Source: Tsukamurella sp. 8F
Lineage (GTDB): Bacteria; Actinomycetota; Actinomycetes; Mycobacteriales; Mycobacteriaceae
DNA length: 64,000 nt
Direction: 5' to 3'
NCBI RefSeq assembly: GCF_029167375.1
Contig: NZ_JARFTP010000008.1
Span: 1-64,000, forward strand
The position numbers and the translations under genes are program-made. Positions 31,944 to 40,990 of the stretch are shown here, piece after piece. Within the stretch, counting starts at the first letter, position 1; each line of letters starts with the position of its first letter. The notes under the pieces were generated by a model. That model was not told the DNA's origin, ran no database searches, and was given only the letters and a program-made list of their open reading frames with translations.

Positions 31944-33377
31944 TCAGTCGGTGCCCATCGACTCCAGAGTCCGGCCCTTGGTCTCGTGCACGAAGCGGAA
32001 GACGAAGAAGAGCGAGATCACCGCGAACGCCGTGTACAGGCCGTAGGCGAGGCCGAGCGTCGAGGACAGCTTGGGGAAGGTCACCGTCACGACCCAGTTG
32101 GCCGCCCACTGCCCGGCGGCCGCGAGGGACAACGCGGCACCGCGGATGCGGTTCGGGAACATCTCGCCCAGCAGCACCCAGACCACGGGGCCCCAACTGA
32201 CACCGAAGAAGACCACGTACAGATTGGCGGCGACCAGTGCGATGGGGCCGGAGGCACCGTGCAGGGTGGGGTTGCCGTCGGCTCCGACGTCTGCGGTGCC
32301 GAAGCAGATCGCCATCGTCGCGAGGGTGACCGCCATGCCCGCCGAGCCCACCAGCAGCAACGGCTTACGCCCGACCTTGTCCACCAGCATGATCGCGACG
32401 ACCGTCACCACGACGTTCACGACCGATGTGAACACGCTGATCTGGTTGGACTGCGACTCCTTGAAGCCGACCGCCTGCCACAGCACGTTCGAGTAGTAGA
32501 AGATCACGTTGATGCCGACCGCCTGTTGCAGCACCGACAGGATGAGGCCCACCCATACGATCGGATAGATCCCTCCGTTCGGTCGTTTGAGATCCTTCCA
32601 CGACGGCTTGGTCTCACCGGCCAGTGTCTGCTCGATGCGCGTGATGGTGACTTCGAGGTTCTTCTCGCCGAGCAGCAACGAGAGCACCTTGCGGGCCTCC
32701 GGAATGCGGTGGCGGGCAACGAGGAACCGGGGCGACTCGGGGATCGTCGTCGACAGGACGCCGTACACGACGGCCGGGATCGCCATCATGAGGAACATCC
32801 AGCGCCATGCCGGCCAGCCCAGCCACAACTCCTCGGCTGCACCGCCGGCGAGGGAGGCGAGCAACCAGTCCACGAGCAGTGACGCGAAGATGCCCAGGAC
32901 GATCGCGAGTTGCTGCAGCGAACCGAGACGGCCACGGATGCGCGCGGGCGAGGTCTCGGCGATATAGGCGGGCGCGATGACGGAGGCGACGCCCACGCCG
33001 AGACCTCCGATCACGCGAAACACCACGAGCGACCAGATGTCCCACGCCGAGGCGGCACCGATGGCGCTGATCAGGAACAGGACCGCCGCGATCTGCATGA
33101 CCCGGAGGCGGCCGATCCGGTCCGCGACGCGACCCGCGTTCAACGCGCCGACAGCGGCGCCCAGCAGAGCCGACGCGACCGCGAGGCCGAGGCCGTAGCC
33201 GGCCACCCCGAACTCACCTTCGATCGCCTTGGTCGCGCCGTTGATGACCGCGCTGTCGTACCCGAACAGGAGGCCGCCCAGCGCCGCGACGGACGCGATG
33301 CGGACGACACCGTGCCCCGTGCCCTCGTCCTCACCGAAGACGGAGCCCTCTCCGCCGACGGAAACTCCCTCGCCCAT
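31944..33377 (-). CDS. MFS sugar porter
   Basis: A 477-residue major-facilitator transporter of the sugar-porter family, with 12 predicted membrane helices. LGGLLFGYDSAVINGA is the helix-1 signature. GRVADRIGRLRVMQ is the loop 2-3 motif, IAPAYIAETSPARIRGRLGS and PESPRFLVARHRIPEAR the family PESPR signature, QQAVGINVIFYYSN lies in helix 7, and DKVGRKPLLL is the second-half repeat. These carry hexoses, pentoses or myo-inositol by proton symport or facilitated diffusion; specificity is not decidable here. It is on the same strand as the downstream-numbered peptidase, 43 bp apart. Confidence 0.93.
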   Translation of the reverse strand: MGEGVSVGGEGSVFGEDEGTGHGVVRIASVAALGGLLFGYDSAVINGATKAIEGEFGVAGYGLGLAVASALLGAAVGALNAGRVADRIGRLRVMQIAAVLFLISAIGAASAWDIWSLVVFRVIGGLGVGVASVIAPAYIAETSPARIRGRLGSLQQLAIVLGIFASLLVDWLLASLAGGAAEELWLGWPAWRWMFLMMAIPAVVYGVLSTTIPESPRFLVARHRIPEARKVLSLLLGEKNLEVTITRIEQTLAGETKPSWKDLKRPNGGIYPIVWVGLILSVLQQAVGINVIFYYSNVLWQAVGFKESQSNQISVFTSVVNVVVTVVAIMLVDKVGRKPLLLVGSAGMAVTLATMAICFGTADVGADGNPTLHGASGPIALVAANLYVVFFGVSWGPVVWVLLGEMFPNRIRGAALSLAAAGQWAANWVVTVTFPKLSSTLGLAYGLYTAFAVISLFFVFRFVHETKGRTLESMGTD

Positions 33378-33420
33378 GATTCGAGCCTCTCGACGCTGGT
33401 AGGAACGACCTCGCTCAGTA

Positions 33421-34560
33421 CTACAGGACCGTTAGGCCATGCGGGCGCGAATTCACTGCTTCGCAACCGTCTTCGGTGACGACGACTATGTCCTCGATGC
33501 GCGCTCCCCACTCACCGCGGAAGTAGATTCCGGGCTCGATCGAGAACGCCATTCCGGGCTCGACCGGATCCGTGTTGCCGGCCACGATATACGGCTCCTC
33601 GTGGACCGACAGTCCGATGCCGTGGCCGGTGCGGTGCACGAAGCGGTCCGCGAGCCCGGCGCTCGCCAGGATCTCGCGGCCGGCGGCGTCGATCTGCTCG
33701 GCTGTCGCGCCCGGGCGTACCGCGGCGACCGAGGCCGCCTGGGCCCGCTCGAGTACGGCGTAACTCTCGGCGATCGCCGGCGACGGAGCGCCCATCGAAT
33801 ACGTGCGCGTCGAGTCGGAGTTGTAGCCCGACGGCACGGGGCCGCCTATGTCGATCACCACCACGTCGCCGGCCTCGATCACGCGGTCGGATACCTCGTG
33901 GTGCGGGTCGGCGCCGTGCGGGCCCGATCCGACGATGACGAATTCTGCTCGCGTGTGCCCCTCTTCGGCGATCGCGGCCGCGATATCGGCGCTCACCTCG
34001 CGCTCGGTGCGCCCTACCCGGAGGAATTCGCTCATCCGCGCATGCACGCGGTCGATCGCGGCACCGGCGGCGCGCAGCTCGATGACCTCCGCGGCATCCT
34101 TGCGCATCCGCAGTCGCCGCAGCAGGTCGGTCGCGAGCGTCGCTTGCAGCCCCAATCCCTGCGCCAGGGGCAGCAGGTGAAGTGCGGGCATGGCGTCCGC
34201 AACGGCCACGGTGGCTCCGGGACCGGGCAGGGCACCGTCGAGGGCGGCTCCGACGAGCGCGTACGGGTCGGCCCCGTCGACCCAGTCCCGGACCTGCACG
34301 TCGAGGCCCGCTCCGGGGAGGTCGGGCACCGCGGATGCTTCGACGATCGCCACCTCGAGTCGGGGTACGACGACGGTGACCGCCGCAGGCGTGATCACGA
34401 GGGCGGTCAATCGCTCGAACGACTCGCTCCTTATCCCCGTCAGATATGCGAGATCTGCGCCCGGCGTCACGATGAGTGGAGTCCCGGCATCACCGGCGAG
34501 GGCGGCAGCACGGCGGAGTCGGTCGGCGTACACGGTCGGCGGGAACAGAGAGCTGGTCAT
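33421..34560 (-). CDS. pepQ: M24-family Xaa-Pro dipeptidase/aminopeptidase
   Basis: A 379-residue pita-bread metallopeptidase. The creatinase-like N-terminal domain covers about 1-150. The catalytic domain carries the metal ligands Asp in VVIDIGGPVPSGYNSDSTRT (two), His in TGHGIGLSVHEEP, Glu in FSIEPGIYF and Glu in RIEDIVVV. It cleaves Xaa-Pro peptide bonds in the cytoplasm. It corresponds by position to M. tuberculosis pepE (Rv2089c), next to the exonuclease gene. It is divergent from that gene with only 26 bp between starts. A minus-strand CACAAT (34568-34573) lies seven bases before ATG 34560. Confidence 0.92.
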   Translation of the reverse strand: MTSSLFPPTVYADRLRRAAALAGDAGTPLIVTPGADLAYLTGIRSESFERLTALVITPAAVTVVVPRLEVAIVEASAVPDLPGAGLDVQVRDWVDGADPYALVGAALDGALPGPGATVAVADAMPALHLLPLAQGLGLQATLATDLLRRLRMRKDAAEVIELRAAGAAIDRVHARMSEFLRVGRTEREVSADIAAAIAEEGHTRAEFVIVGSGPHGADPHHEVSDRVIEAGDVVVIDIGGPVPSGYNSDSTRTYSMGAPSPAIAESYAVLERAQAASVAAVRPGATAEQIDAAGREILASAGLADRFVHRTGHGIGLSVHEEPYIVAGNTDPVEPGMAFSIEPGIYFRGEWGARIEDIVVVTEDGCEAVNSRPHGLTVL

Positions 34561-34586
34561 ATCCGTGATTGTGTCACGATGGGCGC

Positions 34587-35543
34587 GTGGCGAATCCCGA
34601 TGTGCGGCCCCTGATGCTGTTGGACTCCGCGGGCCTGTGGTTCCGTGCCTTCTACGCGATCCCCGATAAGGTGACGACGGATGACGGGCGATCGATCAAC
34701 GCCGTTCGGGGCTTCCTGGACATGACGGCGCAACTGGTCGCCACCCACCGCCCGGGACGGCTCGTCGCGTGCCTGGATCTGGACTGGCGGCCTGCATTCC
34801 GCGTCGAGCTGCTTCCGTCGTACAAGACCCACCGCGTGGCCGAAGAGGCGGGCGATACAGCGGGAGGAATCGCCGAGGAGGTACCGGATGCGCTGTCTCC
34901 GCAGGTCGACATGATCCTCGAGGTGTTGGACGCGATCGGTATCGCCACCGGCGGTGCCGAGGGCCTGGAGGCCGACGACGTGCTGGGCACTCTTGCCGGA
35001 CGCGAGGCGGTGGACCCGGTGGTCCTCGTGTCCGGTGACAGGGATCTGTTGCAGTGCGCCGACGACGGCGCCCCCGGGGTGCGGGTCCTCTACATCGGGC
35101 GGGGCATCGCCAAGGCGGAGATGTACACGCCTGCCGACGTCGCCGCGAGGTACGGTCTGCCACCCGAGCGCGCGGGACGCGCATACGCGGAGCTGGCACT
35201 GCTGCGCGGCGACCCGTCGGACGGGCTGCCGGGAGTCCCCGGGATCGGCGAGAAGACGGCCTCGAAACTGTTGCTGCAGTACGGATCCCTCGCCGCGGTT
35301 CGGGCGGCGGCAGCGCAGTCGCCCTCGCCCCTGCCTGCACGGGTTGCGGCGGCGCTCGTGGCGTCGAGCGATTACCTCGACGCCGCGTGGGACGTGGTGT
35401 GGGTACGCCGCGACGCGGAAGTCGTGATGTCCCGGCCCGACGCCCTTCCGGCCGAGCCACGTGATCCGCAGCGCCTCGCGGCGCTCGCGGAGGAACTGCG
35501 GATCACGGCCCAGGTGGACCGGCTGCTCGCGGCCCTCCGCTGA
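34587..35543 (+). CDS. 5'-3' exonuclease (PolA exonuclease-domain type)
   Basis: A 318-residue stand-alone homologue of the 5'-nuclease domain of DNA polymerase I. Acidic metal-ligand segments are LMLLDSAGLWFRAFYAIPD, ACLDLDWRPAFR with LPSYKTHR, GLEADDVLGTLAG and VLVSGDRDLLQ. The helix-hairpin-helix DNA-binding motif is GLPGVPGIGEKTASKLL. It removes RNA primers or flaps in replication and repair. The start is GTG 34587: a -10-like CACGAT (34575-34580) lies six bases upstream, and an earlier in-frame GTG at 34569 would overlap that promoter. Matches M. tuberculosis Rv2090 in position. Confidence 0.92.
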   Translation: MANPDVRPLMLLDSAGLWFRAFYAIPDKVTTDDGRSINAVRGFLDMTAQLVATHRPGRLVACLDLDWRPAFRVELLPSYKTHRVAEEAGDTAGGIAEEVPDALSPQVDMILEVLDAIGIATGGAEGLEADDVLGTLAGREAVDPVVLVSGDRDLLQCADDGAPGVRVLYIGRGIAKAEMYTPADVAARYGLPPERAGRAYAELALLRGDPSDGLPGVPGIGEKTASKLLLQYGSLAAVRAAAAQSPSPLPARVAAALVASSDYLDAAWDVVWVRRDAEVVMSRPDALPAEPRDPQRLAALAEELRITAQVDRLLAALR

Positions 35544-35552
35544 GCGACTGCG

Positions 35553-36365
35553 TCACGCCGCAGGCGCGCCGACCTGGTACGTGCCGTTGGAGTCCTTCAC
35601 CGTGACCTTGATGGTCTGTTCCTTGCCGCCGATGGTCGCGGCACAGTCGAAGGTGTTGCCCTCCTTGACCTTCACACCGTCGGTGTTGCAGGTGACCTTC
35701 GAGACGTCGGAGGCGTTGTACTGCTCCGTGAGAACCTTCTTGACTCCGTCGTTCACCGCGGCGTTGTCGAACTTCTTACCGCCCAGCACTCCGGTCAGGA
35801 ACAGGACGCCGATCACGATGGCGACGAGGACGACCAGGCCGGCACCGATGCCGCCGAAGAGGAGCCCCTTCTTCTTACCCCCGCCTGCCTGCGGCGCGGC
35901 CGTCGCCGACCCGAAGCCGCCGGGCTGGTTGGGGTCGAACTGGCCCGTGCCGAACTGCTGCCCCTGCGGGAACTGTCCCTGCGGCGGGTACTGGTACTGC
36001 TGATTCGGATCGAACTGGCCGGGCTGCGGTACGCCCGGCTGACCGCCGAACTGCTGACCGGGGTAGCCGTACTGCTGCTGACCCGGTTGCTGATACTGCT
36101 GGCCCGGGTACTGCCCGGGCTGACCTCCCTGGAACTGCTGTCCGGCGTACTGACCGCCCTGGTACTGCTGACCGATCACCGTCTGTTCGCCAGGGTAGGC
36201 AGGCCCCTGGCCCTGCTCGGGCTGGCCCTGCTGCTGCCCCTGCTCGGGGGGCTGCCCCTGCTGGGCCTGGTAGTTCGGCCCGATCTGGGTGGGCTCGGCA
36301 TCGCTCGGGTCGGACTGCTGCCAGCCCTGCTGCTGCCACTGGTTGGGGTCCTGCGGATTGCTCAT
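35553..36365 (-). CDS. DUF4333 membrane protein with P/Q/G-rich N-terminus
   Basis: A 270-residue single-pass membrane protein. Residues 1 to about 155 are low-complexity and rich in Gln, Gly, Pro and Tyr (repeated GQQ, YPGQQ, QQY units), surely disordered and cytoplasmic. A KKKG positive cluster precedes one membrane helix (LLFGGIGAGLVVLVAIVIGV). The extracellular DUF4333 domain follows, with two Cys (VTCNTDGV and TFDCAATI) that probably form a disulfide. ATG 36365 starts at MSNPQDPNQ with a GGAG-like site upstream. It corresponds in position and build to M. tuberculosis Rv2091c. Function unknown. Confidence 0.83.
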   Translation of the reverse strand: MSNPQDPNQWQQQGWQQSDPSDAEPTQIGPNYQAQQGQPPEQGQQQGQPEQGQGPAYPGEQTVIGQQYQGGQYAGQQFQGGQPGQYPGQQYQQPGQQQYGYPGQQFGGQPGVPQPGQFDPNQQYQYPPQGQFPQGQQFGTGQFDPNQPGGFGSATAAPQAGGGKKKGLLFGGIGAGLVVLVAIVIGVLFLTGVLGGKKFDNAAVNDGVKKVLTEQYNASDVSKVTCNTDGVKVKEGNTFDCAATIGGKEQTIKVTVKDSNGTYQVGAPAA

Positions 36366-36731
36366 GGTCTCCTCCACGTCCGGCTCCGGCCCCGGCATCG
36401 CCCACTCCCCCGTGCGGCACCTAGGACCCTGCAATCGCCTCGAACATACCCCAATGCGGCACGTCAGCCATGGAAGACGCGGGGGTCACCGGTTCGCGAT
36501 CGGCGTCGTCGGCATCGGGACGCGCGACACGGCGTTCGTGGAGCCGCTGCTGATGGCCGCGGCATCCCGGATCGCACGCGAGGTGTAGGCCGGCGCTCCC
36601 GGCATCGTGTGCGTTGTGCACGCGATGTGCAGTTCCGTGCGCGAATGTCCAACCGCCGTGTGTCCGACCGGGCGCAGACTCGGTGTGACACCGGCTACAC
36701 CTGGAAACGCACACCTGGATTGGGAGGGTCG
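36366..36731. other. 366-bp intergenic region with one hairpin
   Basis: No gene is supported between the DUF4333 and aldehyde dehydrogenase starts. The only clear structure is a 10-bp stem CATCGTGTGC (36603-36612) / GCACGCGATG (36618-36627) with a 5-base loop and one wobble pair. It could be an operator or RNA hairpin upstream of the dehydrogenase. Both promoters must lie here. Confidence 0.5.
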
Positions 36732-38141
36732 ATGGAGACCTACGAGAGCCTGCTCGCCGCGATCGTCGCCGAGAACGGCGACGCCAGCACCGATCCCGCG
36801 ACCGACGAAGTCGTGGGGATCGCGCCGTCGCGGACCCCTGCGGACCTGGACCGTGCCGTCGAGGCTGCGAAGGCGGCGCAGCCGGCGTGGGAGGCGCTCG
36901 GACATGACAAGCGCTCGGCGCTCCTCATGGAGGCCGCCGACGCGGTCGAGCGGTCCGCGGACGCGCTCGCCGAGCTCATCTCACGCGAGCAGGGTAAGCC
37001 GCTCGACGGGCCGGCGCCGAGCGCGGGCTTCGAGGCGGGCGCTTGCGCGGCATGGCTGCGCGCCACCGCGTCCATCGAGTTGAAGCCCGAGGTCGTGATC
37101 GACGACGGCGAGACCTACGCGACAGTCGAGTACAAGCCCGTCGGCGTCGTCGGTGCGATCGGCCCGTGGAATTGGCCCGCCATGATCGCGATCTGGCAGA
37201 TCGCCCCGTCGCTGCGGATGGGCAACACGGTCGTCGTGAAGCCCAGCGAGTACACCCCGTTGAGTGTGCTCGCGCTGGGCGCGATCCTGGGGCAGGTGCT
37301 ACCCGAGGGGGTCGTACAGGTCCTGTCCGGTGGCCGCGAGTTGGGCGCGGCCTTCTCGAGCCACCGGGGCTTCGGGAAGATAACGTTCACCGGCTCCACT
37401 CCTACGGGGAAGGCGATCGCACGATCCGCGGCGGACAACCTCGCGCGATTGACGCTCGAGCTGGGCGGTAACGACGCCGGCATCGTGCTCCCCGACGTGG
37501 ATGCTGCCGCGATCGCGCCCGGACTGTTCTGGGGCGCCTTCATCAACACCGGCCAGACCTGCGCCGCCCTCAAGCGGCTGTACGTGCACGAGGATGTGTA
37601 CGACGCGGTCTGCGATGCGCTCGTCGAGGTGGCGAAGGCCGCCACCGTCGGGCACGGGATCGACGAGGGCGTCCAGCTCGGGCCCCTCACCACCCCGCAA
37701 CAGTTCGGCATCGTCGACCGCCTCGTGGAGGACGCCAAGGAATCCGGTGCCCGAGTGCTACTCGGCGGCGACCCCGACCGCGACGCCCCCGGCAACTTCT
37801 ACCCTGCGACTCTGGTGGCCGACATCGACCCCGAGCGGCCGCTTGTGACCGAAGAGCAGTTCGGGCCCGCGCTGCCGATCATCAAGTACCGCGATGTCGA
37901 CGACGCGGTCGAGCAGGCAAACAGCGTGGGCGTCGGTCTGGGCGGCTCGGTGTGGTCCGCCGATCGCGAGAAGGCCCGCGCCGTCGCGGCCCGAATCCAG
38001 ACGGGCACCGTCTGGATCAACCAGCACGGCATGGTCAACCCGTTCGTACCCTTCGGCGGGATCAAGAACTCGGGCTACGGCGTCGAGTTCGGCGTCGACG
38101 GGCTCAAGGCCGTGGCCGTGCCGCAGGTGATAAACGGCTAG
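36732..38141 (+). CDS. Aldehyde dehydrogenase family protein
   Basis: A 469-residue NAD(P)-dependent aldehyde dehydrogenase. GAIGPWNWPAMIAIWQIAPSL is the cofactor fold, ITFTGSTPTGKAI the GxxxxG cofactor motif, LELGGNDAGIVLPD holds the general base Glu243, and GQTCAALKRLYV the nucleophile Cys277. PFGGIKNSGYGVEFG is the C-terminal signature. GGND in place of the common GGKNP is a mild variation. The best guess is an aliphatic or betaine-type aldehyde; the substrate cannot be read. GGGAGGG ends a few bases before ATG 36732. It sits alone between the DUF4333 and helY genes, whose homologues are adjacent in M. tuberculosis, so it looks inserted. Confidence 0.92.
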   Translation: METYESLLAAIVAENGDASTDPATDEVVGIAPSRTPADLDRAVEAAKAAQPAWEALGHDKRSALLMEAADAVERSADALAELISREQGKPLDGPAPSAGFEAGACAAWLRATASIELKPEVVIDDGETYATVEYKPVGVVGAIGPWNWPAMIAIWQIAPSLRMGNTVVVKPSEYTPLSVLALGAILGQVLPEGVVQVLSGGRELGAAFSSHRGFGKITFTGSTPTGKAIARSAADNLARLTLELGGNDAGIVLPDVDAAAIAPGLFWGAFINTGQTCAALKRLYVHEDVYDAVCDALVEVAKAATVGHGIDEGVQLGPLTTPQQFGIVDRLVEDAKESGARVLLGGDPDRDAPGNFYPATLVADIDPERPLVTEEQFGPALPIIKYRDVDDAVEQANSVGVGLGGSVWSADREKARAVAARIQTGTVWINQHGMVNPFVPFGGIKNSGYGVEFGVDGLKAVAVPQVING

Positions 38142-38178
38142 GCCGACGAGCATCGGAGCAGCAGGAGGCGGCGGAGCC

Positions 38179-40917
38179 CTAGTTCGCGTCTAGCGCGACG
38201 ACGCCGCGGCGCACAAGACCGACGGCGGTGCCCGCACGCGTGGCGAGACCTGGATCGGATTCGCGGCATACGACATGGATCTGGTCGAGCAGGTCGATGA
38301 CCTGGCGACACCAACGCACGAAGTCGCCGGCGGACAGCGGTTGCCCGCGCTCCCCGGCCGCGACCAGCGTCGCCGCGAGCGTGCCGCCCGAAGCCCACTG
38401 GTACATGGGTCCCACGAAGCCGACGTCCGGCTCTCGGGACACCGCGAGCTTGTGCTGTGTCTCGGCCTCGCGCAGCTCGGCCCACTGATCGGCGATCTCG
38501 CGGATCGCATTCCGCACCGCCGATGGCACGCTCTCGCCGGTCAGGATCGCTCCGCCGCGATCGCCGCGGGACTCGAACACCAGCGCAGAGACGACCGCCG
38601 CCAGCTCCGCCGGCGACAGCCCGTCCAGCACGCCATCGTCGAGTGACTCGGCGAGCAGCAGATCCGACTCGCTGTACAGGCGCCCGAGCCGGATGCCGGC
38701 GGGCGTCGGGACGAGCTCGCCCTGCTCCTCCTCGAGGTACCCGCGCTCCGCGAGCAGGGCGACGATGCGCGCGAACGTCACGGCGAGGGAATTCGTCGTC
38801 GCGCGGACGGTAGCCCGCTGCGACTCGGTCTCGCGGTGCAGGCGCGCGTAGCGCTCGGCGAGGCGGTCCAGGCCGGGTGCCTTCTCGGCGCTGTGCGCGG
38901 GGTGCTCCCGCAGCCTGGCCTTGAGGTCCGCCAGCTCGCCGTCGGTAGCAGCGGGTCGCTTGGCCCTGGCCCTTTGCCGGGGGGCATCGATGCCGGAGTT
39001 GCGGAGCGTCGATGCCAGGTCACGCTTACCGCGCCCGGACCGGAAGTCCGCGCCCTTGCCGATGCGGATGGTTCCCAGAACGTCGACCTCCGACACGAAG
39101 TCCGCGGCCGACACCCGTCCGGACCACGCGTGCTCGGTGACGACTACGGGCTTGGGGTCGCGGCTGTCCCGGGCCGGGTCGACGACGACGGCGAGGCCTC
39201 GTCGGCGGCCACCCGTCACGGCCACGACGTCGCCCCGGCGTAGACCCGAGAGCGCGTCCTCGGTCACGTCGCGGCGGTCCGCCAGGAAGTCGCGGCGCAG
39301 CGTGCGCTCGCGGGCACGTACGGCCTCTCGCAGCTTCGTGTACTCCACGTAGTCGGCGCCGCCGGCTGCGTTCTCGATCTCGCCACGCAACCCAGCGAGC
39401 TCGCGCTCGTTGCGTTCGATGCGGCGCGCGGTGCCGACGACGGAACGATCCGCCTGGAACTGCGCGAAGCTCGCCTCGAGCAGGCGCTGCGCGCCCTCGC
39501 GGCCGAGCCGCGAGAGCAGGTTGATCGACATGTTGTAACCGGGCGAGAAAGAGCTGATCAGCGGGAAGGTCCGGGCGCCCGCGAGCCCGGCGACCTCCTG
39601 CGGTCGTACACCCGGCTGCCACAGCACGACCGCATGGCCCTCGACGTCGATGCCGCGTCGCCCGGCGCGGCCGGTCAGCTGCGTGTACTCGCCCGGGGTG
39701 AGCTCGAGATGTGCCTCGCCGTTGAACTTCACCAGTCGCTCCAGCACGACGGTCCGCGCGGGCATGTTGATACCGAGCGCGAGCGTCTCGGTCGCGAAGA
39801 CGGCACGCACGAGCCCCTTGACGAACAACTCCTCGACTGCGTGCCGGAAGGCGGGCAGCATCCCCGCGTGATGCGCCGCGAAGCCGCGCTCGGCCGCCTC
39901 GCGGAAGTCGTGGTAGCCCAACAACTCCAGATCGCCGAGGGCGAATTCCGCGACGTGTCTGTCGATGATCGCGCCGATCTCGTCGGCCTGTTCCCGCGTC
40001 GTCAGCGTGACCGGCGAGCGCAGGCACTGCACGAGCGCACCGTCGCAGCCCGCACGCGAGAACACGAAAGTGATCGCCGGCAGCAGTCCCTCCGACTCGA
40101 GCAACGCGATCACGTCGGGACGCGGGATCGGCCGGCGGTGTTGCGGCGGCCGACTGCGGCGGCCGCCGCGACCGCGGCCGCGCAGCTCGGACGGATCTAT
40201 GCCCCGATCGAGGGCCTCGCGCTGCTTGACCTGGCGCACCAGGGCTTCATCGAGCACCGGCGTGCCCCGGCCCCCGCTCGCGGCCAGTGCCTTGACATCG
40301 AACAGGTCGTACAGCCGCCGCCCGACCAACATGTGCTGCCACAGCGGGACCGGGCGCTCCTCGTCGACGATGACCGTGGTGTCGCCGCGGACCTCGGTGA
40401 TCCACGCGCCGAACTCCTCGGCGTTCGACACGGTCGCCGACAGGCTGACCAGCCGGACATTCGTTGGCAGGTGCAGGATCACCTCCTCCCACACTGCGCC
40501 TCGAAAGCGGTCGGCGAGGTAATGCACCTCGTCCATGACGACGTGCGAGAGCGCGGCAAGCGCCGGGGAGTCGGCGTAGAGCATGTTGCGCAGGACCTCG
40601 GTGGTCATCACGACCACGGGGGCGGACGAGTTGAGTGAGACGTCGCCGGTGAGCAGGCCGACCTTGTCGCGCCCGTAGCGCGCGACCAGTTCGGCATGTT
40701 TCTGGTTGGACAGGGCCTTGATCGGGGTGGTGTAGAAGCATTTCGTGCCGCCCGCGAGCGCGAGGTGCACGGCGAACTCGCCGACGACCGTCTTTCCCGC
40801 GCCGGTCGGAGCGCACACGAGCACGCCGCGCCCGGCTTCGAGGGCCTCGCACGCCGATACCTGGAACGGATCCAGCCGGAACGTCAGAAGCTGGCGGAAC
40901 TCGTCGAGCGCGGTCAC
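38179..40917 (-). CDS. helY: Ski2/Mtr4-like DEAD/DEAH-box RNA helicase HelY
   Basis: A 912-residue superfamily 2 helicase. Walker A APTGAGKT lies at residues 36-43, followed by TTPIKALSNQK (Ia), the DEVH box in VVMDEVHYLAD, SAT in LVSLSATVSN, and QLTGRAGRRGID (motif VI). A C-terminal DSHCT domain of about 170 residues covers the end (RWCRQVIDLLDQI). Eukaryotic relatives feed RNA to the exosome; a role in RNA turnover is inferred. The start is taken as GTG 40917, which has GAGGG nine bases upstream within a tandem repeat; ATG 40935 in frame is the alternative. Confidence 0.93.
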   Translation of the reverse strand: MTALDEFRQLLTFRLDPFQVSACEALEAGRGVLVCAPTGAGKTVVGEFAVHLALAGGTKCFYTTPIKALSNQKHAELVARYGRDKVGLLTGDVSLNSSAPVVVMTTEVLRNMLYADSPALAALSHVVMDEVHYLADRFRGAVWEEVILHLPTNVRLVSLSATVSNAEEFGAWITEVRGDTTVIVDEERPVPLWQHMLVGRRLYDLFDVKALAASGGRGTPVLDEALVRQVKQREALDRGIDPSELRGRGRGGRRSRPPQHRRPIPRPDVIALLESEGLLPAITFVFSRAGCDGALVQCLRSPVTLTTREQADEIGAIIDRHVAEFALGDLELLGYHDFREAAERGFAAHHAGMLPAFRHAVEELFVKGLVRAVFATETLALGINMPARTVVLERLVKFNGEAHLELTPGEYTQLTGRAGRRGIDVEGHAVVLWQPGVRPQEVAGLAGARTFPLISSFSPGYNMSINLLSRLGREGAQRLLEASFAQFQADRSVVGTARRIERNERELAGLRGEIENAAGGADYVEYTKLREAVRARERTLRRDFLADRRDVTEDALSGLRRGDVVAVTGGRRRGLAVVVDPARDSRDPKPVVVTEHAWSGRVSAADFVSEVDVLGTIRIGKGADFRSGRGKRDLASTLRNSGIDAPRQRARAKRPAATDGELADLKARLREHPAHSAEKAPGLDRLAERYARLHRETESQRATVRATTNSLAVTFARIVALLAERGYLEEEQGELVPTPAGIRLGRLYSESDLLLAESLDDGVLDGLSPAELAAVVSALVFESRGDRGGAILTGESVPSAVRNAIREIADQWAELREAETQHKLAVSREPDVGFVGPMYQWASGGTLAATLVAAGERGQPLSAGDFVRWCRQVIDLLDQIHVVCRESDPGLATRAGTAVGLVRRGVVALDAN

Positions 40918-40990
40918 AGGCTCTGCCCTCCGCATCCCGCTCGCACGCTCACAGGCTCTGCCCTCCGCATCCTGCTCGCATGCTCACAGG
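40914..40990. repeat. Tandem 35-bp repeat at the tatC-helY junction
   Basis: Two units, 40914-40948 and 40949-40983, differ at only two of 35 positions; a 7-bp third copy begins at 40984. On the minus strand each unit carries an ATG, an AGGG ribosome-binding-like site and a CCTGTGA. The tatC stop lies in the partial copy and the helY start in the 40914 copy, so the stop/start junction was duplicated. Confidence 0.9.

Noticed and set aside
34569-34586. GTG 34569 as the exonuclease start
   Set aside because: It would place the start before the -10-like CACGAT and add six residues with no homology value.
36087-36731. An N-terminal extension of about 215 residues in frame with the aldehyde dehydrogenase
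   Set aside because: It runs antisense through the DUF4333 gene, and its Leu-rich repetitive translation mirrors the Gln/Gly repeats of that gene. The dehydrogenase has a good ribosome binding site before ATG 36732.
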